A DNA stretch of 64,000 bases. Source: an uncultured Ilumatobacter sp. Lineage in GTDB: Bacteria > Actinomycetota > Acidimicrobiia > Acidimicrobiales > Ilumatobacteraceae. Made by a program: the position numbers and the translations under genes. The stretch covers positions 62,001 through 126,000 of the forward strand of contig CALKNK010000010.1 in assembly GCA_938091165.1 (NCBI GenBank), in the 5' to 3' direction. Below, in pieces: positions 40,867 through 49,766 of the stretch (the stretch's first letter is position 1; each line of letters starts with the position of its first letter). Below the pieces are notes generated by a model that saw nothing but the letters and a program-made list of their open reading frames with translations, had not been told where the DNA came from and searched no databases.

Positions 40867-41517
40867 ATGGCTGAACTGGCAGCGGTGCTGTGGGACATGG
40901 ATGGCACGCTGGTCGACACCGAGCCGTACTGGATTGAGTGCGAGCACGAACTCGTCAACGAATTCGGTGGCACTTGGACCGAGTCGGATGCAGCTTCGCT
41001 GATCGGCTCGGATCTTCTTGACACTGCAGCGGCGTTGCGGGCTGCTGGCGTCGAAATGGAACCAGTGGCATTGGTCGACCGGTTGATAGACGGCGTTATC
41101 GAACGCATGCAACGTGAGTTGCCGTGGCGACCCGGAGCCATTGAGCTGCTTACAGCGTGCCGAGACGCGTCGATTCCTTGTGTACTTGTAACGATGTCGT
41201 GGCGTCGGTTCGCCGACGCAGTCCTGATATCGGCTCCAGAGCATTCGTTTGCCGCGACGATCACCGGCGACGAGGTCACCCACGGCAAGCCGCATCCCGA
41301 GCCGTACCTTGCCGGAGCCCGAGCGCTCAATGTAGATGCGGCATGCTGCGTTGCCATTGAGGACTCGCGGACCGGTGTTGCCTCCGCGTTAGCCGCCGGG
41401 TGTGCGACGCTTGCTATCCCTCATGTCGTCAGCATCGATCCCACACCAAAGCTCACAATCGCGCCCACGCTGGTCGGCTTCACCGTCGACGATCTTCGCA
41501 CCCTTCTGCGCAATTGA
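40867..41517 (+). CDS. HAD-superfamily phosphatase (beta-PGM-like)
   Basis: 216 residues. Motif I VLWDMDGTLVDTEPYW, a helical cap (about 20-85), motif II as VTMS, motif III Lys in GDEVTHGKPHPEPYL and motif IV VAIEDSRTGVASALAAG. This is subfamily IA, similar to phosphoglycolate, beta-phosphoglucomutase and sugar-phosphate phosphatases. Substrate unknown. It follows ccr by 29 bp. Confidence 0.85.
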   Translation: MAELAAVLWDMDGTLVDTEPYWIECEHELVNEFGGTWTESDAASLIGSDLLDTAAALRAAGVEMEPVALVDRLIDGVIERMQRELPWRPGAIELLTACRDASIPCVLVTMSWRRFADAVLISAPEHSFAATITGDEVTHGKPHPEPYLAGARALNVDAACCVAIEDSRTGVASALAAGCATLAIPHVVSIDPTPKLTIAPTLVGFTVDDLRTLLRN

Positions 41518-41562
41518 CCCCGGCAATCACTCCGTCAAGTCGCATGCTGTTCTGCTCGTAAC

Positions 41563-42741
41563 ATGACTAGCACTGACGAGACACCCGTTGCCGGATCGGT
41601 GGCGTGGCAGCGTCGCGGCATTTTGTTTGGGCTGATTAGTGTCCTCATCGCCGTTAGCGCCGGAGGGTTCTGGTTCACCCGTGAGGATCCGTCATCACCC
41701 CCAAAACCGGACATACCACTTGATGCGTGGGCGCCGTACTGGGCGCTCGACGACGCTCTGCCCGAGTTCGAACAGCGCGCCGGTTCGCTGCGTGATGTGT
41801 CGCCGTTCTGGTTCAACGCCACAAGTGCCGACAGCATCGAAATCGATGCAAATGCTCTTGACGAGGGACTCGATGAGTTTTTCGAAATTGCCGTCGAGGC
41901 AGGGGTGAACGTGGTTCCCTCGATCATTGATGCGATGCCGGCGGGAGCGATGGCGGCGATCATCGCCGACCCGGTTTCTCGCGCGCAGCACGTCGACACC
42001 ATTCGATCATTTGCCGCCGATCTTGACGTTGCCGGCATAGACATCGACTACGAGCAGTTTGCGTTTGCTGATGGTCGAGATACCTGGGCCACGACACGGC
42101 CCAACTGGGTGGCGTTCATTGCCGAACTCGGCGCGGCGTTGCGTATCGATGACCGGACGCTGACGGTCAGCATCCCACCGGTCTACGACGCAGGGCAAAC
42201 TGCCGACAGCGGATATTGGGTCTACGACTATGGCGCGATTGCTCCGCATGTCGACCGCATCCGCATTATGGCTTACGACTTCTCGGTGAGTAAGGCGGGG
42301 CCGATTGCTCCTCTTGATTTCGTCGAGCGCTCGATTATCGGCGCCATTGACGCCACCGGTGATCCGGAAAAGTTGGTGCTCGGTCTTCCGGCGTACGGTA
42401 GAAATTGGCCGAACGGCGAAACTGAAGTGTGTCCAGAATCAGAGCTCCAGGGACGCACGTCAGTCACCGCCCGCTCGGTTGATGCGCTCCTCGAACTCCG
42501 TGATGCGGTGCCGGTATTTGTGCCAGAGACGGGCGAGTACACCTTCGACTACGACCTCGAAGTCACCGATGGCATTTTGACGTGCACGCAGGGTCGACGC
42601 GTCCACTTCGTTGATGGTGATGGTGTTCGGCTTCGCATGGATCTCGCGCGGCAATATCGGCTCAACGGGGTGTCCCTGTGGGCACTGGGGTTCGGCGATG
42701 ACGCCGTCTGGGCAGAGATTCTCCCAACAGTGACGCCCTGA
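41563..42741 (+). CDS. Glycoside hydrolase family 18 protein, membrane anchored
   Basis: 392 residues: cytosolic N-terminus, one membrane helix (about 19-39), then a TIM barrel. The GH18 signature is VAGIDIDYEQFAF (D-x-D-x-E with catalytic Glu), followed by RIRIMAYDFSVSKAGP and LVLGLPAYGRNWP. It resembles the chitinase/spore-cortex glucosaminidase branch rather than secreted chitinases, so peptidoglycan or GlcNAc polymers are possible substrates. Confidence 0.85.
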   Translation: MTSTDETPVAGSVAWQRRGILFGLISVLIAVSAGGFWFTREDPSSPPKPDIPLDAWAPYWALDDALPEFEQRAGSLRDVSPFWFNATSADSIEIDANALDEGLDEFFEIAVEAGVNVVPSIIDAMPAGAMAAIIADPVSRAQHVDTIRSFAADLDVAGIDIDYEQFAFADGRDTWATTRPNWVAFIAELGAALRIDDRTLTVSIPPVYDAGQTADSGYWVYDYGAIAPHVDRIRIMAYDFSVSKAGPIAPLDFVERSIIGAIDATGDPEKLVLGLPAYGRNWPNGETEVCPESELQGRTSVTARSVDALLELRDAVPVFVPETGEYTFDYDLEVTDGILTCTQGRRVHFVDGDGVRLRMDLARQYRLNGVSLWALGFGDDAVWAEILPTVTP

Positions 42742-42753
42742 CCATCTGAGGGG

Positions 42754-43827
42754 TCAGTACTGGTCGAGGATCGTTAGCTCGGTTATGCGGGTCATCGTTT
42801 CGCGGATCGCTCGTGCCGTTGACTCATCGACGCCATCGACCGACATCAGATCGTCGAGTGTCGCCCTTTGGATCTTGGCGAGGCCGCCGAAGTGAGCGGC
42901 GACGCCTTCAGCAACGCCGCTCGGGAGACGTTTAACGCGGTGGAGATAGCGCAATCCCTTCGGCGCGACCTCTTGGCTCAGATCGTCGTTGTCTCCGTCG
43001 CGACCGAGGACACCAGAGGTAACGCGCAGGTTGAGCACGTCGTCATCGGACAGTTTGGACATCTCGCTCAAGATGTCTTCGGCAACACGTCCCGCAGGCA
43101 GGTAGTCGATAACGACGAGGTCGAGTTCGTCGTCGATCTCGCCGTACAACTCATCGAGCTGCAGGCGAAGCAGTCGTGCGTCGAATCCCAGCTCGATGAT
43201 CATTGTTTCAATCTCGTCGGCGACTCGGTGCACCATTTCACCACGTTGCACGACAGCGACGACGTCGCGGAGCGTGGCGACATCTTCTACCTCGACGGCG
43301 GTGAGATTAGTGATCGCATCGTCAAGTTTGGCCTTGTAACGCTCGAGTGTCTGCAACGCTTGATTGGCCCGTTCGAGCAGGTGACCAACCTCTTGGAGCT
43401 GCCGCTTGTTGCCGCCCGCATAGACGTTGATAACGCCCATTTCCTCGCTCGCGGATACGACGTGGACATCGAGGGAACGTGCGACGCGCTCAGCGGTGCG
43501 GTGGCGGGTGCCGGTCTCGCTCGTTGGCACGGTGGGATCAGGGACGAGATGCACATTAGCTCGAGCAATGCGGCCGCCTTCGGTTGAGATGATGATCGCG
43601 CCGTCCATCTTCGCAAGTTCGGATAAGCGCTGTGGGCTGTATGGGGCGTCGACGAGGAACCCACCCGAACAGATCGACAAAACGTCGGGCGCGTCGCTCA
43701 GGACGAGCAGGGCCCCGGCCTGAGCCCGCACTACCCGGTCGATACCGTCGCGGAGTGGAGTACCGGGTGCGACGCGGGCCAGCGCGTTGCGCATTTTTTC
43801 GTTCGCCCCGCTGTAGCGATACTCCAC
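42754..43827 (-). CDS. disA: DNA integrity scanning diadenylate cyclase
   Basis: 357 residues. DAC domain with KMDGAIIIS (DGA) and GTRHRTAERVA (RHR), a helical linker (about 150-300) and a C-terminal helix-hairpin-helix DNA-binding domain (FGGLAKIQRATLDDLMSVDG). It makes c-di-AMP from two ATP and stops at branched DNA. radA lies 47 bp upstream on the same strand, the usual pairing; RadA restrains DisA in some species. c-di-AMP often controls K+ uptake, and trkA/trkH are in this window. Confidence 0.95.
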   Translation of the reverse strand: MEYRYSGANEKMRNALARVAPGTPLRDGIDRVVRAQAGALLVLSDAPDVLSICSGGFLVDAPYSPQRLSELAKMDGAIIISTEGGRIARANVHLVPDPTVPTSETGTRHRTAERVARSLDVHVVSASEEMGVINVYAGGNKRQLQEVGHLLERANQALQTLERYKAKLDDAITNLTAVEVEDVATLRDVVAVVQRGEMVHRVADEIETMIIELGFDARLLRLQLDELYGEIDDELDLVVIDYLPAGRVAEDILSEMSKLSDDDVLNLRVTSGVLGRDGDNDDLSQEVAPKGLRYLHRVKRLPSGVAEGVAAHFGGLAKIQRATLDDLMSVDGVDESTARAIRETMTRITELTILDQY

Positions 43828-43874
43828 GTAAAAATTCTAGTTCATATTGGTGGCGAGTATCAGAGGCGAGTGCG

Positions 43875-45242
43875 TTAGAGGGCGCCGTCGCCGTTGAGGC
43901 CGACGGCCGCGATGGCATGACTGAGTGTCTTTGCCCGGATAACGCGAATATTGGCGTCGCCGTCAGGGGAATTGGTCGGCACGACCACTCGTGAGAAGCC
44001 AAGCCGGGCTGCTTCGGTGAGCCGTCGGGCGGCTTGGCCGACCTGGCGAAGCTCACCACCCAAGCCAACTTCGCCAAATACAGCGACGTCAGCTGGCATC
44101 GGCTGATTGCGTAGTGCGCTGGCTACCGCCAAGCAGACGCCCAGGTCGAGGCCGGGCTCGACCAGCTTCACGCCTCCTGCGGTCGATGCGTACACGTCGT
44201 TTTCGCCAACGGGCAATCGCGCTCGACGGCCGAGGACGGCCATCAACATGGAAAGTCGAGCCCCGTCGAGCCCGAGCGCACTCCGGCGCGATGGAACACC
44301 CGGTACGCCCGGCGATGTGAGTGCCTGCACCTCAACGACGATGGGTCGTTGCCCCTCCATTGTCGGGACTACGGCCGATCCCGGAATGCCGGTGCGGCGG
44401 TCTGAGAGAAACATGGTTGACGGGTCGGGTACCCCAATGAGCCCGGCCCCGGCCATCTCGAAGAGTCCCAGCTCGTTCGTAGGTCCGAAGCGATGCTTGG
44501 ACGCACGCAGCAGCCGCAGGGCGTGGTGCTTGTCACCTTCGAACTGGAGCACGGTGTCAACAACGTGTTCAAGAACGCGTGGCCCTGCAAGACCACCGTC
44601 TTTGGTGACATGACCAACGAGGACGACGGCGATGTCGTGCTCTTTGGCGACGTTGACAAGGCGTTGGGCACACCCACGAACTTGAGCCACACTTCCCGGT
44701 AGTGACCCAAGCGCCGGATCGAAGACCGTTTGGATCGAGTCGATCACCACCAGCTCAGGCTTCGTTCGCTCGATGGCTTCAAGGATGTGCGGCAACGAGG
44801 TCTCAGCGTGCAGCCACAGCTGGGGCCGTACTGCATCGAGTCGCTCAGCGCGTAGGCGTACCTGTTGAGCGCTTTCCTCGGCGCTCACGTACAGCGTTGA
44901 TCCATTCCATGAAGCGAGCAGCTGGAGCAGAAGCGTGCTCTTGCCAATGCCTGGCTCGCCGCCGAGCAGGGTGACGGCACCTGGGACGATGCCGCCGCCG
45001 AGCACTCGGTCGAGTTCGGGGAGTTGGGTCGACGTAGGACGGCTTGATTCGGTGCCGACGTCGCCGATGAGGGTGGGCCCCGGCCGATTGGTTGGTGGAG
45101 GAGGAGCGACTAGATCGTTGTTCTCCCCCTCAACCTCCTCGAATAAGGTGTTCCAGTCGCCACAGCTGCCGCACTGTCCCGACCACTTCGGATACGACGT
45201 GCCACACTCGCTGCATGCGTACACCAGCCTCAGTTTCGCCAT
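43875..45242 (-). CDS. radA: DNA repair protein RadA (Sms)
   Basis: 455 residues. Zinc finger YACSECGTSYPKWSGQCGSC, Walker A GGEPGIGKSTLLLQ, the DnaB-like loops, the RadA motif as KHRFGPTNELGLFEM (KNRFG with Asn to His), and a Lon-like C-terminal domain (VYASTAGGVKL..DLGVCLAVASAL). It drives branch migration at recombination forks. ATG 45242. Confidence 0.95.
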   Translation of the reverse strand: MAKLRLVYACSECGTSYPKWSGQCGSCGDWNTLFEEVEGENNDLVAPPPPTNRPGPTLIGDVGTESSRPTSTQLPELDRVLGGGIVPGAVTLLGGEPGIGKSTLLLQLLASWNGSTLYVSAEESAQQVRLRAERLDAVRPQLWLHAETSLPHILEAIERTKPELVVIDSIQTVFDPALGSLPGSVAQVRGCAQRLVNVAKEHDIAVVLVGHVTKDGGLAGPRVLEHVVDTVLQFEGDKHHALRLLRASKHRFGPTNELGLFEMAGAGLIGVPDPSTMFLSDRRTGIPGSAVVPTMEGQRPIVVEVQALTSPGVPGVPSRRSALGLDGARLSMLMAVLGRRARLPVGENDVYASTAGGVKLVEPGLDLGVCLAVASALRNQPMPADVAVFGEVGLGGELRQVGQAARRLTEAARLGFSRVVVPTNSPDGDANIRVIRAKTLSHAIAAVGLNGDGAL

Positions 45243-45554
45243 GATGGACACCCTAGAGATGGCTACTCACGGAGTTGTACCCGTCGCCAAAGTTGGCGCT
45301 TACGGTGAGCCGCTGACTGCAGCGTGTTGCTCGATATCAGTTTGTCAGGCCGCTGATGCTCTCGAGACGTCCGCATGCGCCGACCCGAGCCGTTTTCTTG
45401 AGGACAGAGCCACGCACACTGGTGCTTTAGCACCGTTGGTTGGCACAGATCTAGAGAGCACGGTTCATTCGGCACAAGCTGCGACCTGTGCGCAGGCCGA
45501 CATTGGAGCCCCATTCGAAGCTGCCGATGCGTTGGCCCGCGGCGCCTCCCTGGT
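45243..45554. other. 312-bp gap between radA and the ABC transporter operon
   Basis: It holds the presumed radA promoter and the 3' end of the leftward transporter operon. A short inverted repeat, GGTGCT-TT-AGCACC, lies at 45421-45434. No gene or T-tailed terminator was recognised. Confidence 0.4.
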
Positions 45555-46733
45555 TCAACTCAGTGGCAGGCCAGTGTCCGGGTCAAAGAAGTGCGCCAGA
45601 TGTGTTTTCACACCGAGTCGAAGGCTGTCTCCACTGGTGACGTAGTGAATTCCGTCGATCCGAGCGATGATTTTAGTCGTTGACATCAGGATCTCATCGC
45701 CATCTTCGGCAGACACTGGCTGGCCGTCGAGTTCGACAACTGGGACATCGAGCATGATGTGCAGATGCGCCTCGGCGCCCATTGCTTCAGCCAGTTCAAT
45801 CTCGAATTCAAGGATCTGATCTTCAGGAAGGTCGAAGTCACCCTCCATTGAGAAGTGTTCTGGGCGCAGGCCCAGCACGACCGATGATCCGATGCGGTCA
45901 ACAATTTGCGGATAGCGCTCAATCGCGCCTCCGCCGATAGCAAGGGTATGACCAGCGAAGTTGGCGGTGGGCCGCTCGGCTGTGCCACCGAGGGTCACAT
46001 TGATCAAGTTCATGGCTGGGCTGCCAATGAACGCAGCAACGAACAGGTTGGCTGGCCGCTGGTATAACTCTTGCGGGTGGGCAACCTGTTGGAGCACTCC
46101 GAGTCGCATCACCGCAACGCGATGCCCCATAGTCATCGCTTCGATCTGATCATGGGTGACGTAGATCATTGTAGTGCCGAGCCGCTTTTGGATCTGGATG
46201 ATCTCCGATCGCATCTGCACGCGAAGCTTGGCATCGAGGTTTGACAGCGGCTCGTCCATGAGGAAAACCTGCGGACTACGCACGATCGCTCGGCCCATCG
46301 CAACGCGCTGACGCTGCCCGCCGGAAAGCGCTTTCGGTAAACGATCGAGATACTCGGTGAGGCCGAGCATTTCAGCGGCCTCCTCTGTACGCGCCTTGAT
46401 CTCGGCCTTCTTCACCTTGGCAACTTCCAAGGCAAATCCAATGTTCTCTCGAACTGTCATGTGCGGATACAGCGCATAGTTCTGGAACACCATCGCAATA
46501 TCGCGGTCGCCTGGGGGGACATCATTGACAAGACGATCTCCGATTCGAAGTTCGCCCTCGGTGATTTCTTCGAGTCCGGCAATCATTCGCAGCGCAGTGG
46601 ACTTACCGCAGCCAGATGGTCCGACGAGCACCATGAACTCGCCATCTTTGATATCGAGTTCGAGATCGTGGACTGCTTTGGGCCCACCGCCTTCGTACTG
46701 TTTGCTGACGGAGCGGAAGGTGACTTCTGCCAT
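45555..46733 (-). CDS. Sugar ABC transporter ATPase (UgpC/MsmK/MalK type)
   Basis: 392 residues. Walker A GPSGCGKSTALRM, Q-loop VFQNYALYPHMTV, signature LSGGQRQRVAMGRAI, Walker B VFLMDEPLSNLDAKLR, switch YVTHDQIEAMTMG, then a C-terminal TOBE/OB regulatory domain (LGLRPEHFSMEGDF). ATG 46733 has GGGAG 7 nt upstream; the frame is open for a further 116 codons antisense-like, not homologous sequence. It is last in the operon after the binding protein and two permeases. UgpC-type ATPases may serve several transporters. Confidence 0.93.
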   Translation of the reverse strand: MAEVTFRSVSKQYEGGGPKAVHDLELDIKDGEFMVLVGPSGCGKSTALRMIAGLEEITEGELRIGDRLVNDVPPGDRDIAMVFQNYALYPHMTVRENIGFALEVAKVKKAEIKARTEEAAEMLGLTEYLDRLPKALSGGQRQRVAMGRAIVRSPQVFLMDEPLSNLDAKLRVQMRSEIIQIQKRLGTTMIYVTHDQIEAMTMGHRVAVMRLGVLQQVAHPQELYQRPANLFVAAFIGSPAMNLINVTLGGTAERPTANFAGHTLAIGGGAIERYPQIVDRIGSSVVLGLRPEHFSMEGDFDLPEDQILEFEIELAEAMGAEAHLHIMLDVPVVELDGQPVSAEDGDEILMSTTKIIARIDGIHYVTSGDSLRLGVKTHLAHFFDPDTGLPLS

Positions 46734-46743
46734 GGATAACTCC

Positions 46744-47961
46744 CTACTTGAGCCCGCTGGAAGCGGAGTTCTCGACGAAATAGCGCTGAGCGAACAGGAA
46801 CACCAAGATCGGCGGCGCCATCGCGACCATCGCGCCGGCAAACACCAAGTTGAGATCGGTGCTTGAGCGCCCACCAAGTGTTGACAACGCAAGCGACAAC
46901 ACACGGCCGTCAGGATTACCTGAGTTGATGATGACCAGCGGCCAAAAGAACGAGTTCCAGGCGTATAGGAATCCGAACGTCGCAAGCGTCGCAATGGCCG
47001 GGCGAGCAAGCGGCACCATAATGCGCCACAGGATCTTCCAACGCGATGCATTATCGAGCAACGCTGCTTCTTCAATCTCAATAGGAATACTGATGAAGAA
47101 CTGCCGCATGAGGAAGGTGCCGTAGGCGCTGAACATGAACGGAATGATCAGTGCCGAGAGATTGTCGAGCCAGCCCACCTGCAGCATTAGCTGGAAAAGC
47201 GGGATGATGAGGACGACGAATGGCACCATGACCGAGCCGAGGTACAGCAGGAACAATGGGCCGCTTCCCTTGAACTTGATTCGAGCAAACGCGTAGCCGC
47301 CCAGTATCGAAGTCAGAATCTGGCCGGACACAACAGCGATAGTCACCAACACCGTATTCGTGAGGGATCGACCGAAGTCCTTCTCGACGAGAACCTCTTC
47401 GAAGTTCTCGAGTCTCGGACCAAACTGCTGCAGTGGCTCTACGACGTTAACGAGTTCCACACGTACATCGGTCGGGTCGTCGAGCGAGACAAACTGGCCG
47501 CCTGAGGTGAGTCGTGATCGGTAAGCCTCGATGGTGGTGCCGTCGACCTCGATGGCAAAAATATCTTCTTCCGCACCCTCAATGATCACGACCTCGCCGG
47601 TCTTTTCACCTGAGGTCACATCCAGGCGGATGATTCGATCAACGTCGTTGAGTGGACGGAACTCTGCAACCGAGACGTCGTTGTCGACGAGAGCAAATTG
47701 TGTATCGGAATCCGAGAACGCATACAAAGGAAGCGGTTCATCGGCATCGACATCTAGGAGCGCAACCTCAGTTGGGTCGATGGTCTGCGGTTCCTTTGGA
47801 ATGAGGGTTGGCGGGTAGTTGAAGATGTCTTGGCTGTTCTTCGTCGATGTGGCGAACGCTACGACAAAGGGAAAGACCACGATGACCGCAACCGACACGA
47901 GACATAGGTATGTGACGATCCGGACAATGGTCGCTCGTGGCCCTTTTCTGCGGACGCTCAT
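46744..47961 (-). CDS. Sugar ABC transporter permease (MalG type) with extracytoplasmic insert
   Basis: 405 residues against about 280 for the family. Helix 1 (YLCLVSVAVIVVFPFVVAF) is followed by the usual TSTKNSQDIFN, then an extra acidic beta-rich stretch (about 60-185, with LYAFSDSDTQFALV and KTGEVVIIEGAEEDIF) before the second helix. The coupling EAA loop is EEAALLDNASRWKILWRIMV. The insert would sit outside the membrane near the binding protein, and may contact it. The start overlaps the other permease by 4 nt. Confidence 0.87.
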   Translation of the reverse strand: MSVRRKGPRATIVRIVTYLCLVSVAVIVVFPFVVAFATSTKNSQDIFNYPPTLIPKEPQTIDPTEVALLDVDADEPLPLYAFSDSDTQFALVDNDVSVAEFRPLNDVDRIIRLDVTSGEKTGEVVIIEGAEEDIFAIEVDGTTIEAYRSRLTSGGQFVSLDDPTDVRVELVNVVEPLQQFGPRLENFEEVLVEKDFGRSLTNTVLVTIAVVSGQILTSILGGYAFARIKFKGSGPLFLLYLGSVMVPFVVLIIPLFQLMLQVGWLDNLSALIIPFMFSAYGTFLMRQFFISIPIEIEEAALLDNASRWKILWRIMVPLARPAIATLATFGFLYAWNSFFWPLVIINSGNPDGRVLSLALSTLGGRSSTDLNLVFAGAMVAMAPPILVFLFAQRYFVENSASSGLK

Positions 47962-49667
47962 GACACGCCTCCTGCACTGACTTCACTGCGTTGTCGCCGG
48001 AACTGGAACAGAGTAAAGCTGAAGATGATGACGAACAGCACCCAGGCCAGCGCTGACGCGTAGCCCTGGCGATTATTGGTGAACGCCTCTTGGTACAGGG
48101 TGAGCACCGGCGTCTGCGTGGCGAAGTTTGGGCCACCAGCGATTGGTCGCGCCAGGATCCAGACGATGTCGAAAAGCTGTAAGGCAAGGATCGACGTGGT
48201 GATGACCACATAGAAGGTCGTGTTGCGGAGCTGCGGCACGGTGATCCGCCGAAAGATCTGCCAGGTGTTAGCACCATCGATCTCAGCTGCCTCGTACAGC
48301 TCTTTAGAAATGGCCTGGTGTCCTGCCAGGTACAGCACTGTGTTGAATCCAAAGCTCATCCAGGCAAAGACGATGACCATCGATAGCAGTGCCGTGTCCG
48401 GCTGGGTGAGCCAGCCTCGACCCTGGCCTGCCTCGGAGACACCAAGTAGGTCAAGGATGTAGTTGATCCAGCCGATTGTTGCGTCGAACATTTGGCCCCA
48501 CACGATCGAGACGCCGATCACACCCGCCACCGAGGGGACGAAATAAATGGTTCGGAAGACCTTCATCCCGGGGAGTTTCGAGGCGAGAACGCTCGACAGG
48601 ACGAGGGCTGGCAGCACGGCTAGTGGCACGGCGAGAACGAGGAAGACCGTGATGTTCTTTAACGAAAGCCAGAACTCGACATCGCGAGCGCCGACCACCC
48701 AGTGCTGCCCGAACCAGTCGAGATTGGCAAGCACCTGATAGTCGGTCCGCAGCACCTCCGTGCCGGCATTGCTTTGCGCACTGCTGACGAAGTCGAGTGA
48801 CAACGCTTGGATGTAGTTCTCAAGCCCAATGAAATCGCGGGTGGTATTGGTGGTGTCCCAGTCAAAGAAGCTGACCCACAACGAGAACAACAGCGGAAAA
48901 GCAAAGAAGATGAAGAACCCGATCAGGTTTGGTGACAAGAAGGCGAAGCCACTGAGGGCTTCGTCGACCTGACGGGTTGAGCCGAAATGCTTGGCGGCAG
49001 GACGCGACCACATGAGTCGAGTGGCGAGCGCTGCGCAGAGCGTAAGCGCAATTGCGCCGAGAGCAAGTGGGCGAGTGAGCGTCTCGCCGATAGACGAAAT
49101 CATGCCGGATGGGTCTGCTTTTATGACAAACCAGACAGTGGCGACGGCAGCAAGACTCCAGCCAGCTCGGCGGAGGCGAAGCGGCCCGGCTGCTGTCGGC
49201 CGATGCGCCAGCATCTGACCGCTCAACAGCACCCAGAGCAATCCGACAGAGATGACGACGAAGGGAAGGAACGCTTTGTACAAGCCTTCGCCGAAGTCAC
49301 CGAGGGCTTGGAAGGCGTTGAAGAGGTGCAGCGTCGCAGATGCCGCGACGAGTGTGAGGAGGTAGTTGGCTGCGAGTGAAAGCGGGCGAGCCCAACGTGT
49401 CCGAGCGCCAACGCCGTAGGCGCTGGCCATGTGGGCAACAAACGAAAAACTAAAGAAACCCTGGAGCGCGAAACGCGGCATCCACGGCAACTCCGTGTCG
49501 CCACTTTGCCGAGCCAGCAAGATTCCCATCACGCTCACGGCGGCACCAACGAGGTGCCACAGACTGAGCAGTTTCAGCTTGCGGCCAAGCCCGTTGTCCG
49601 GCGCTTCCCGCAGGTCAGCCACGGCGTCTGCCTTGTCGGCTGCGTCTGCAGCCATGGTGTCCGACAC
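47958..49667 (-). CDS. Sugar ABC transporter permease (MalF type) with extra N-terminal helices
   Basis: 569 residues, about 250 longer than usual UgpA/MalF proteins. The first 220 residues hold about six hydrophobic segments (LWHLVGAAVSVMGILLA; LPWMPRFALQGFFSF; ALGAIALTLCAAL and others) with no known domain; the permease part starts at LSGFAFLSPNLIGFFIFF. Its EAA loop is ELYEAAEIDGANTWQIFRRI. The extracytoplasmic loop after helix 1 is also long. It pairs with the MalG-type permease downstream. Confidence 0.87.
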   Translation of the reverse strand: MSDTMAADAADKADAVADLREAPDNGLGRKLKLLSLWHLVGAAVSVMGILLARQSGDTELPWMPRFALQGFFSFSFVAHMASAYGVGARTRWARPLSLAANYLLTLVAASATLHLFNAFQALGDFGEGLYKAFLPFVVISVGLLWVLLSGQMLAHRPTAAGPLRLRRAGWSLAAVATVWFVIKADPSGMISSIGETLTRPLALGAIALTLCAALATRLMWSRPAAKHFGSTRQVDEALSGFAFLSPNLIGFFIFFAFPLLFSLWVSFFDWDTTNTTRDFIGLENYIQALSLDFVSSAQSNAGTEVLRTDYQVLANLDWFGQHWVVGARDVEFWLSLKNITVFLVLAVPLAVLPALVLSSVLASKLPGMKVFRTIYFVPSVAGVIGVSIVWGQMFDATIGWINYILDLLGVSEAGQGRGWLTQPDTALLSMVIVFAWMSFGFNTVLYLAGHQAISKELYEAAEIDGANTWQIFRRITVPQLRNTTFYVVITTSILALQLFDIVWILARPIAGGPNFATQTPVLTLYQEAFTNNRQGYASALAWVLFVIIFSFTLFQFRRQRSEVSAGGVS

Positions 49668-49695
49668 AAGTCCCCCAGGTGTGTATGGTCAACGT

Positions 49696-49760
49696 CCCGT
49701 TTAAACGGGCGAAGCCCTGACCGTCACATGAGGTGCGAGGCACCAAATGTGACGGTCAGG
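49696..49760 (-). terminator. Cluster of inverted repeats between binding-protein and permease genes
   Basis: Three hairpins abut: CCCGTTTAAACGGG (49696-49709, perfect palindrome), GGGC-GAA-GCCC (49707-49717) and a long one with arms 49716-49736 and 49740-49760 (14 bp outer stem CCTGACCGTCACAT, one 2-nt mismatch, 5 bp inner stem, loop GAG). On the transcribed strand the long hairpin starts 6 nt after the binding-protein stop. It has no U-run. In related operons such structures give more binding protein than permease by partial termination or by protecting the upstream mRNA. Confidence 0.6.
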
Positions 49761-49766
49761 AAATCA

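Noticed and set aside
46734..47081. 116-residue N-terminal extension of the transporter ATPase
   Set aside because: The ATPase domain begins at MAEVTFRSVSK with a good ribosome site at 46733, and the upstream codons are the end of the permease gene read in another frame.
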